Virus record (IMG/VR): IMGVR_UViG_3300028129_000078
Coordinates: 1 to 20,416 of that record
Length of the DNA: 20,416 nt
Direction: 5' to 3' (one strand)
Source: a virus
Part shown: positions 15,772 through 20,416 of the stretch, piece after piece
How the letters are laid out: every line of letters starts with the position of its first letter
How positions within the stretch are numbered: position 1 is the first letter of the stretch
Notes under the pieces: generated by a model
Told to the model about the DNA's origin: nothing
The model's database searches: none
What the model saw: the letters and a program-made list of their open reading frames with translations, nothing else
Position numbers and translations under genes: made by a program

Positions 15772-17043
15772 TTATATACCTCCTGTTACCTTCTTATATT
15801 TTGGACGTGTACTTATCTTCCTTAAAAGGCTGGCTGCACTGTCTGGGCTGTCATCATGATCAGCAAACTCATTATAGTCAAGCACTTCATTTATGTATTC
15901 TGGATCTGTATCTTCTAGCCATATGATGTTTTTCCACTCTTTCCGTAGGTATGTTGATATCTTTACAAATTTATTCATGCTTTCGTGGTACCCGGCTACA
16001 GGCAGCCCCATACTGCGAATTTCTTTTTTTAGATATCCTTTGTCTGCGTTGTCCTCGCAGTAAATGGTTCCTGCACGGAATTTTTCATGGATTTGCGCTA
16101 TCTGCGTCAAACAGTCATCCACATGCCTCTCCCAGCGCTTCCCAAGACCAATGACAGAACCGTCTTTATGCCTCTTGAAAATAGTGAATGCAGTTCCATC
16201 GCTCCCATTGTAACCAGCGTCAATGTGGGCCATTCCATCATAGATAAGGCTTTCCTCATTTGTGAATTTCGGTTCCTTGAACATAGCATCTTTATCGGCT
16301 ATATGTTTTAACTCATAATTTGCAGCGAATAAGCTGTCCGACATACTTTGACGCAAGCTTTCCAGTTTGCTCCTGCCAATAAGGCCCGTGGAATAGCAAT
16401 CATACCGTTTTACGTTTGGCATTATGGAAATTGCATCTTCTTTGTGCCAAGGTGTCCCGGTATTGATAAACCTTCCACCACGATTACAGATATTTTGCAG
16501 CTCCATGAATTGTATTTTTGTCTTTTCTCGTTCGGCTCGGCTAATTCTATCCTTTAAATTAACGATATCATCAGTCACCACAATATCAGCATGTTTACCC
16601 GTTATAGATGTCCCAATACCCAGCCCGATCACCTGAGATACGCCTTTAGCGGATACACAAAGGTTCGTATGGATTTCTGCGCCTGTTTCTTTTAACAGGT
16701 AAATATAACAGCCATACAGCGCATATGCAATCATCTGCATAATGTCAGATTTTAAAATTTTTTCGGCCTGTGTCATGACTTCTATCACGTCCGTGTCAGT
16801 CTTTCTGAAAAAAATAACATTTTCATTAGGGCAGACAACTGTGTGAATTGCAAGAAATAAAGAGAGATCCGTGGTTTTATATGAGCCACGGTGGGCAAGG
16901 AGCGTTTGGTCAGTCTTGGACAGCAAAAATGACCGAAGCCAATCGTTATGCAGCTCGGTCAAATCCTTAAATCCAACTATATGTCCTATCTTGTAAGGGA
17001 TATCCCTAACCAGTTCTAGGGCCTGTTCATAACTTAGTCCCAA
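15772..17043 (-). CDS. terL: Terminase large subunit (packaging ATPase and nuclease)
   Basis: 423 aa starting at TTG 17041-17043, seven bases after a GGAG that lies in the end of terS; the genes overlap by 17 bases. Walker A-like AHRGSYKTT is at residues 50-58 (a divergent form with Ser-Tyr-Lys-Thr-Thr), Walker B DIVVTDDI at 153-160, and a TGTPWH coupling motif at 195-200. The RNase H-like nuclease has Asp275 (HIDAGYNGSDGTAF), Glu330-Asp331 (YCEDNADKG) and the Asp-rich end ADHDDSPDSA near 395-402. It cuts and pumps DNA into the prohead through the portal. The TTG start is the only well-placed start before the conserved N-terminus. Confidence 0.92.
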   Translation of the reverse strand: MGLSYEQALELVRDIPYKIGHIVGFKDLTELHNDWLRSFLLSKTDQTLLAHRGSYKTTDLSLFLAIHTVVCPNENVIFFRKTDTDVIEVMTQAEKILKSDIMQMIAYALYGCYIYLLKETGAEIHTNLCVSAKGVSQVIGLGIGTSITGKHADIVVTDDIVNLKDRISRAEREKTKIQFMELQNICNRGGRFINTGTPWHKEDAISIMPNVKRYDCYSTGLIGRSKLESLRQSMSDSLFAANYELKHIADKDAMFKEPKFTNEESLIYDGMAHIDAGYNGSDGTAFTIFKRHKDGSVIGLGKRWERHVDDCLTQIAQIHEKFRAGTIYCEDNADKGYLKKEIRSMGLPVAGYHESMNKFVKISTYLRKEWKNIIWLEDTDPEYINEVLDYNEFADHDDSPDSAASLLRKISTRPKYKKVTGGI

Positions 17044-17533
17044 ATATGTGCTCCAATTCTTGCACCGTTTCTTGCGATGGTGTCACTTTTATATCGACCT
17101 TGTCATTCCACATGCCCAAATGTCTCCCCAGTAGCTCTAAAGCCTTCTCTTTATCATTCAGTTTTATCTCAATTCCATTAGCGCCTTCTTTGATACCAGC
17201 GATTGCCCTTACCTGTTCGTCTGTCAGTTCGTCTGTATTCTTAATCCTGACACATCCGACTTCTACCTCTGCATAGTCTGTAGCCCTTGCAAACGCAATG
17301 GCTGCCAATTCCCGGACTACTCTATCCTGAGTTACTTCTGTTCTCTCCTGCCGTTCCTCTGTGCGTTCTTGAATATAGGCCGAAACCTTAACATTTCTTA
17401 ACAGTCTGGCACCTGCAGCCGCCGCTGTCTCATCCTTCCTGCAATTCTTATAAGCTGCTTTGTAAGCCCTCGTGGCATTCAGATCCACAAGGTATTCATC
17501 GGCAAATATTTTCTGTCGTTCTGTTAATGCCAT
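17027..17533 (-). CDS. terS: Terminase small subunit (Terminase_2 family)
   Basis: 168 aa from ATG 17531-17533, eight bases after AGAGGTG. The N-terminus MALTERQKIFADEYLVDLNA and the following TRAYKAAYKNCRKDETAAAA segment are the DNA-binding helix-turn-helix region of the SPP1 G1P-like Terminase_2 family. A central coiled coil (about 70-95) mediates ring formation, and the C-terminal segment (LELLGRHLGMWNDKVDIKVT) is typical. It recognises the packaging start site, often within or near its own gene. A longer frame start at 17554 overlaps the terminator-like hairpin tail and lacks a binding site. Confidence 0.9.
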   Translation of the reverse strand: MALTERQKIFADEYLVDLNATRAYKAAYKNCRKDETAAAAGARLLRNVKVSAYIQERTEERQERTEVTQDRVVRELAAIAFARATDYAEVEVGCVRIKNTDELTDEQVRAIAGIKEGANGIEIKLNDKEKALELLGRHLGMWNDKVDIKVTPSQETVQELEHIFGTKL

Positions 17534-17557
17534 TAGACTCACCTCTTTTTGCACATT

Positions 17558-17583
17558 AAAAAGAGACGGCGCTAAACCGTCTC
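17558..17583 (-). terminator. Terminator-like hairpin in the terS leader
   Basis: On the minus strand a perfect 7-bp stem GAGACGG/CCGTCTC with loop TTTAGCG is followed at once by TTTTTAA. It lies 24 bases before the terS start codon, so an intact terminator here would stop transcription entering the late operon from upstream. It is the third such hairpin between the RNA gene promoter and terS. Confidence 0.65.
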
Positions 17584-17610
17584 ATAATCCATTACTTATA
17601 TTCTCCCATT

Positions 17611-17647
17611 TTATAAGGCTGCCGCTCTACCTCTGAGCTATATGCCT
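17611..17647 (-). pseudogene. tRNA-like 5' half (truncated)
   Basis: Minus strand reads AGGCATA, TA, GCTC AGAGGTA GAGC, G, GCAGC, then CTTATAA. This matches a tRNA through the acceptor 5' strand, U8/A9, a perfect 4-bp D-stem with a canonical AGAGGTA D-loop, the anticodon-stem 5' strand and a 7-base anticodon loop (UAU if read as anticodon). After that the match ends: no pairing 3' anticodon strand, no T-arm and no acceptor 3' strand. It cannot be a functional tRNA. It lies directly after the terminator of the acetyltransferase cassette and may be an insertion scar. Confidence 0.5.
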
Positions 17648-17650
17648 ATA

Positions 17651-17685
17651 ATAAAAGCGCCCAGCCAGTTATCTGACCAGACGCT
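17651..17685 (-). terminator. Intrinsic terminator after the GNAT gene
   Basis: Minus strand: 13-bp stem (left arm AGCGTCTGGTCAG, loop ATAA, right arm CTGGCTGGGCGCT, with several G-T pairs) followed by TTTTATTATA. Fourteen bases after the acetyltransferase stop, so it ends that cassette. Confidence 0.85.
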
Positions 17686-17699
17686 CTCTTATTATGTAT

Positions 17700-18314
17700 T
17701 TAGTTTTTTAGATATCTTAGCATTTGGACTAAATAGCCTCCACTCATAACATCAGTCTCATCTTTATCCAAATTTCTCTTGCCAAAATTCACAAATCCAT
17801 TGCTTGTATAAAAATCAATCAATTGAGGCTTGTCTTCGCATTCCAAGTATACAAACTTCCCTCCGACATCTGTTTGTATACTTTTTACTTTATCACAGGC
17901 AAGCTTCAGCAACTCATCACCTGTGATCAATTTATCGTATCCCTTATTGAAGTTTTTACCTAACTGGGCAATAAGTGGAGCAGACATGATATACCGCTTC
18001 ATGGAGACATCCGGTTGCGAAAATTTTGATATTTTCTTTTGCAATGTCTTGCTCATATTTGCTTTGTATATCATGATCACTTTTGTTACCAGTGTAAAAT
18101 ATCCTACCAGAACTAAGGTATCCTTATACGATGCAAAGACAAGATGCGTCGCTGCCCAACCCTGTTTCGCAAATACAATTGCCTTATCTCTTATATAAAA
18201 TTCGACATCCTTATTTAATGGACACGAAAAATCAGAGAGAATAGCTTTTACTCTATCCTCTCCAATTTCGCTTATCATTTCTGCTAAATTTACTTGTACA
18301 AAACCAGCTATCAT
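17700..18314 (-). CDS. GNAT-family N-acetyltransferase (possible toxin-like partner or moron enzyme)
   Basis: 204 aa; ATG 18312-18314 overlaps the stop of the small upstream gene as ATGA. The GNAT fold is suggested by a central strand (LVFASYKDTLVLVGYFTLVT), the APLIAQLGKNFNKGY motif in place of the usual acetyl-CoA motif A, a helix (DELLKLACDKVKSIQ) and the late strand-helix FVYLECEDKPQLIDFYTSNG leading to GFVNFGKR. Substrate unknown. Its coupling to a 58-aa basic protein, its own promoter and terminator, and its position outside the structural gene order resemble a toxin-antitoxin or moron cassette. Toxicity is not shown by the sequence; defence, anti-defence or protein modification are alternatives. 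Confidence 0.72.
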   Translation of the reverse strand: MIAGFVQVNLAEMISEIGEDRVKAILSDFSCPLNKDVEFYIRDKAIVFAKQGWAATHLVFASYKDTLVLVGYFTLVTKVIMIYKANMSKTLQKKISKFSQPDVSMKRYIMSAPLIAQLGKNFNKGYDKLITGDELLKLACDKVKSIQTDVGGKFVYLECEDKPQLIDFYTSNGFVNFGKRNLDKDETDVMSGGYLVQMLRYLKN

Positions 18315-18487
18315 GCTTTATCTCCAAATAGTTCTCTTATTTTTTCTCCGGAGATTTCTTTGAAGCTTCGGCTCAATTGTACATCCTTGCCTCGCCTTCC
18401 GCTAGCGTTCTCAATTGCTGACGCAAAAGTACGACAAAGTTTATTGTCTCTAATGTTTACGTCCTTAATAATGCTTTTTGTCGCCAT
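18311..18487 (-). CDS. 58-aa basic protein coupled to the GNAT gene (antitoxin-like position)
   Basis: Start ATG 18485-18487 (MATKSIIKDVNIRDNKLCRT), with AAGGGAG about nine bases upstream; the frame extends to 18556 but lacks a binding site there. The protein is basic and predicted alpha-helical: DNKLCRTFASAIENASGRRG followed by KDVQLSRSFKEISGEKIREL. I recognise no ribbon-helix-helix or HTH with certainty. Size, order before the acetyltransferase and the ATGA overlap are those of an antitoxin, but the pairing could also be an enzyme with a small partner. First gene of the two-gene cassette. Confidence 0.65.
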   Translation of the reverse strand: MATKSIIKDVNIRDNKLCRTFASAIENASGRRGKDVQLSRSFKEISGEKIRELFGDKA

Positions 18488-18620
18488 AACCCCATCTCCC
18501 TTGGCATGTGAGAGTGAAAAAAATTGCATGACAAATAAACCTATACCGTCAACCAATGTTATAATTCATATTAAATATCATGCTCTTTATTTACTTTTAG
18601 TTTATCCTCTTATAGTTTAT

Positions 18621-18648
18621 AGTATACTACGGATTTTCGAAATTGCAA
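18621..18648 (-). promoter_or_regulatory. Promoter of the GNAT cassette
   Basis: Minus strand -35 TTGCAA (18643-18648), 16-bp spacer, -10 TATACT (18621-18626) in an AT-rich stretch. It would give a leader of about 125 bases before the 58-aa gene, which suggests some leader or operator control. The only promoter-like site found for these two genes. Confidence 0.6.
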
Positions 18649-18719
18649 CCACTTTTCAATTTTATTTGATCTTTTCTAATACTATTTTATGCATTTTGAG
18701 TTACAAAATGATACCTTAT

Positions 18720-18762
18720 AATTAAATAAAACACCCTACAATAAATTGGCATAGAGTGTCTT
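18720..18762 (-). terminator. Intrinsic terminator of the structured RNA gene
   Basis: Minus strand: 11-bp stem (AAGACACTCTA with TAGGGTGTTTT, two G-T pairs), 13-base loop, then the stem's T-rich end running into ATTTAATTA. It follows the seven stem-loops and precedes the cassette promoter, so it defines the 3' end of the RNA transcript. Confidence 0.8.
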
Positions 18763-19050
18763 AATAACTTCCATATTTAAATGATACATATTGCTTACCC
18801 CGGGGGATAATCCCGGAGGTTACACAGCGCTCAGTGCACATTATGCTGTCGTACTCCCTGCCTCTCCGGTGATCCGGCGGCAGATAAGCTAATACACCGC
18901 CGTAACGGTGCTGTTATCCCAGACCTGGGACATACGGTTTAATGACTTTACCGCGGTCATTATATAGCAGTCACGCAACCCACCCCGTACTGCTCTGGCA
19001 ACCATAAGTTCCTTTCATTGCCCCAACCCATTTTTTTATATACTTCTATG
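18722..19050 (-). ncRNA. Stand-alone structured small RNA of unknown family (~330 nt)
   Basis: The transcript is bounded by a perfect sigma-A promoter and an intrinsic terminator. In 5'-3' order, paired arms (plus coordinates) are: 18986-18994/18966-18975 (9 bp, one bulge); 18956-18961/18941-18946 (6 bp); 18926-18930/18917-18921 (5 bp); 18906-18910/18895-18899 (5 bp); 18879-18883/18858-18862 enclosing 18874-18877/18866-18869; 18845-18849/18824-18828; and 18812-18820/18797-18804 (8 bp, one bulge). The region is GC-rich while its flanks are AT-rich. Frames inside are short (at most ~23 codons) and unconvincing. Not recognised as 6S, tmRNA, SRP, RNase P, GOLLD, ROOL or a riboswitch. The 3' 35 bases before the terminator are unstructured. 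Function could be trans-acting sRNA, packaging RNA or cis antitermination. Confidence 0.7.
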
Positions 19051-19056
19051 CTTCAT

Positions 19057-19085
19057 ATTATAAGTCAATCCCCACAGAATGTCAA
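19057..19085 (-). promoter_or_regulatory. Perfect consensus sigma-A promoter for the structured RNA
   Basis: Minus strand -35 TTGACA (19080-19085), exactly 17-bp spacer, -10 TATAAT (19057-19062): identical to the consensus in all twelve positions. Predicted transcription start is near 19050. It begins 24 bases after the stop of the sigma-like gene and points away from it, into the stem-loop region. Confidence 0.9.
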
Positions 19086-19108
19086 TCGTTTTATAACAAA
19101 TATATCAA

Positions 19109-19501
19109 CTAGAACACATTATTAAAATGTACCTTGCATATCTGCTCACATTCCCACATGGAAAGCCCTACCACTGCCGCCGTCTCCACGATATCGAAGC
19201 AATGTATATACCTGTAAGACAGTACAGCTTTTATGTATCCATCCGGGATAGTCTTAATATAATCGCAGGCCCTCTCAATCAGTTCCCGATTTTCCTTACG
19301 CAGCGCTGATATCATCCGTTCTATGTCAACTTTCTCTTCCACTGTTGCCATCCCGGATTGAGTCCCACCCATCCCATGAGGCATCCCATCGGACTGCACG
19401 GCAGAAATACCGTATTTACTGCATAAATCCTCGTATTTGGTCTTTAGCTGTACAAGCCTACGTTTATTCACACCTATTTGCTTCAACTCTTTCTCGGTCA
19501 T
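19109..19501 (-). CDS. Sigma-70 region 4-like phage regulator (ArpU/RinA/DUF1492-like)
   Basis: 130 aa from ATG 19499-19501, with AGGAGG about 12 bases upstream. The N-terminal third is a charged helix (RRLVQLKTKYEDLCSKYG). A Gly/Met/Ser linker (SDGMPHGMGGTQSGMATVEE) leads to a second helical region (EKVDIERMISALRKENRELI). The C-terminal ~45 residues form a helix-turn-helix (YIKAVLSYRYIHCFDIVETA then VVGLSMWECEQICKVHF), as in region 4 of sigma factors. Proteins of this plan lie just before terS in many Firmicutes phages and act as late-gene regulators. Here the RNA gene and cassette separate it from terS. Target promoter not identified. Confidence 0.75.
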   Translation of the reverse strand: MTEKELKQIGVNKRRLVQLKTKYEDLCSKYGISAVQSDGMPHGMGGTQSGMATVEEKVDIERMISALRKENRELIERACDYIKTIPDGYIKAVLSYRYIHCFDIVETAAVVGLSMWECEQICKVHFNNVF

Positions 19502-19510
19502 AGATGGGCT

Positions 19511-19798
19511 TTACCTCCTGTCTAATCGCTGAAGGAAATCATTATACTGATAACTCTCACAAGCTCCTGTTTTATGCCGGAGGAGAATGTGATGCTCATA
19601 CAGATTTACAACCTGCATCCGGCGGCTTACCTTGACAATCCGTCTTCCATCGTCTTTTACCTCCACTTTTATGTACACAATATCTCCGCGCTTTACTCCG
19701 TACCGCTTTTCTCGCGCCCTTATATTCTCCTCCCGCCTGATTGCGGGCAATGCTTGCTCGTATGTAGGGTCCGGGCAACCTGATCCGTTTTTTATCAT
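19511..19798 (-). CDS. 95-aa basic phage protein of unknown function
   Basis: ATG 19796-19798 overlaps the zinc-ribbon stop as ATGA; AAAGGAG lies eight bases before. The protein begins MIKNGSGCPDPTYEQALPAI, has a very basic helix (REENIRAREKRYGVKRG), then a beta-rich part (DIVYIKVEVKDDGRRIVKVS, MQVVNLYEHHILLRHKTGAC) ending ESYQYNDFLQRLDRR. The C-terminal part resembles a small beta-barrel binding RNA or DNA, but I cannot name it. Similar 'GCPDPTYEQAL' proteins occur before the late regulator in Clostridia phages from memory. Ends nine bases before the sigma-like gene. Confidence 0.75.
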   Translation of the reverse strand: MIKNGSGCPDPTYEQALPAIRREENIRAREKRYGVKRGDIVYIKVEVKDDGRRIVKVSRRMQVVNLYEHHILLRHKTGACESYQYNDFLQRLDRR

Positions 19799-19989
19799 CT
19801 ATCTTTCTCCTTTCTAGGTATTCCAAAACTGTCATTTTTCCGCGTCCTTATGTCCTCCCAGAAATTTTCTATGGTTTTAAATCGGTATCCGCAGGTTTGA
19901 CACTGCCTCCGCCTCAATACTGCAAAACCGTCTAAGCTCTCCTCTGTATCCGTTACCTGCGTTTTGCCGCCGCATTTCTTGCACTTCAT
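19795..19989 (-). CDS. NrdR-like zinc-ribbon protein without ATP-cone
   Basis: 64 aa from ATG 19987-19989, which overlaps the upstream stop as ATGA; the longer frame start at 20028 was rejected because it runs into that gene. It starts MKCKKCGGKTQVTDTEESLD, and a second pair follows in RRRQCQTCGYRFKTIE, giving four cysteines in two CxxC pairs plus the basic arm and F-T-x-E end of the NrdR N-terminal zinc ribbon. Host NrdR (about 150 aa) represses ribonucleotide reductase and has an ATP-cone, which is absent here. Likely a phage DNA-binding protein of unknown target. Confidence 0.8.
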   Translation of the reverse strand: MKCKKCGGKTQVTDTEESLDGFAVLRRRQCQTCGYRFKTIENFWEDIRTRKNDSFGIPRKEKDR

Positions 19990-20267
19990 GACTCGCCTTT
20001 CTCTTTCTCGCCGTTTTCCAATAGCCACTGGAACACCAGACGGTTTGCAATATGTGTAAAACCTATAAGGTCTGTATCATCACCGGTTATTCCAATATAT
20101 AGGAGATGTACTGCCATAATCATTGCAGTAAAGTCATCTGTAAGGTTCTCCTCTTCCAGTTCTATTTTGGGCATTTCCGTTCCTTCTCTTTCATCTACAT
20201 CTAAATATAAGTCTCTCAATGCTGTCGCAAACTTTTCTACTCTTTTATTAAACTCATTTTCATTCAT
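19986..20267 (-). CDS. 93-aa acidic phage protein of unknown function
   Basis: ATG 20265-20267 with AAAGGA about nine bases upstream. The protein begins MNENEFNKRVEKFATALRDL, is strongly acidic (EMPKIELEEENLTDDF) and then helical with a hydrophobic stretch (AMIMAVHLLYIGITGDDTDL). It has no clear membrane segment or motif. First certain gene of the coupled chain 93-aa / zinc ribbon / 95-aa. I do not recognise a family. Confidence 0.72.
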   Translation of the reverse strand: MNENEFNKRVEKFATALRDLYLDVDEREGTEMPKIELEEENLTDDFTAMIMAVHLLYIGITGDDTDLIGFTHIANRLVFQWLLENGEKEKGES

Positions 20268-20291
20268 TTTTATTTTCCTTTCACAATTCTT

Positions 20292-20384
20292 TTATCTTTT
20301 CACCACAGTTTCATCACATTTTCCCGGTATAGTAATACTCAACAAAGGGCGATAACCTTTTTCATATAGACTTTTCTTTTTCAT
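20292..20384 (-). CDS. Possible 30-codon ORF behind a hairpin
   Basis: Frame from ATG 20382-20384 to TAA 20292-20294, reading MKKKSLYEKGYRPLLSITIP and ten more residues. An AGGAGG lies 24 bases before the ATG, too far for normal use, but a 6-bp GCCGGG/CCCGGC hairpin (20388-20407) sits exactly between the two and could bring them together. No family recognised. It could instead be non-coding sequence after an upstream gene that ends outside the window. Confidence 0.3.
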   Translation of the reverse strand: MKKKSLYEKGYRPLLSITIPGKCDETVVKR

Positions 20385-20416
20385 ACTGCCGGGCCTGCTG
20401 ACCCGGCCCTCCTACT

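Noticed and set aside
17611-17647. Functional tRNA gene
   Set aside because: The anticodon stem does not close, and the T-arm and acceptor 3' strand are missing.
18840-19035. Short frames inside the structured RNA (for example MTAVKSLNRMSQVWDNSTVT and a 23-codon frame starting MGWGNERNLW)
   Set aside because: All are 15 to 23 codons, lack ribosome binding sites except weakly, end within the stem-loops and show no family resemblance. Dense base pairing explains the region better.
19596-19835. 79-codon arginine/lysine-rich frame on the minus strand
   Set aside because: It overlaps the zinc-ribbon and 95-aa genes in another frame; those two have ATGA coupling and, for the first, a recognisable fold.

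Overview
The window is the late (structural) module of a tailed phage, most likely a temperate siphovirus or prophage of a low-to-mid-GC Gram-positive host. Every gene I can support lies on the minus strand, so the operon reads from high to low coordinates. The host guess rests on AGGAGG-type ribosome binding sites, an SPP1/TP901-like gene order, a Firmicutes-type Prp protease and protein resemblance to Clostridia (Lachnospiraceae-like) prophages. No integrase, attachment site or bacterial gene is in view, so host and prophage state are inferences.

From 20.4 to 19.1 kb there is a chain of small, translationally coupled genes: a possible 30-codon ORF, a 93-aa acidic protein, an NrdR-like zinc ribbon, a 95-aa basic protein and a sigma-70-region-4-like protein resembling late-gene regulators. 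Next comes an intergenic stretch (19.1-18.7 kb) that appears to be a stand-alone RNA gene. It has an exact consensus sigma-A promoter (TTGACA-17-TATAAT), about 330 nt with at least seven stem-loops, and an intrinsic terminator. A self-contained cassette follows, with its own promoter and terminator, carrying a 58-aa protein and a GNAT-fold acetyltransferase; it looks like a moron or toxin-antitoxin-like insert. A truncated tRNA-like 5' half and a third terminator-like hairpin lie just before terS.

From 17.5 to 10.2 kb are packaging and head genes: TerS, TerL, portal, MuF-type minor head protein, a thioredoxin-like protein, a Prp-type cysteine protease, three tandem 25-28 bp repeats, scaffold, major capsid, and four connector or neck proteins. 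From 10.2 to 0 kb are tail genes: tail terminator, tail tube, G and GT assembly chaperones joined by a -1 frameshift at TTTTTTA, tape measure (1041 aa), Dit, Tal/endopeptidase-fibre with a collagen-like linker, a small unknown protein, an H-lectin-like fibre protein, and the start of a BppU-type baseplate/fibre gene that runs off the left edge.

The two observations most worth following are the stand-alone structured RNA ahead of a late operon that has no visible strong promoter of its own, and the Prp protease encoded beside three structural proteins (scaffold, capsid and tail tube) whose N-termini carry the LQ-x-FA motif known as the Prp cleavage site in ribosomal protein L27.
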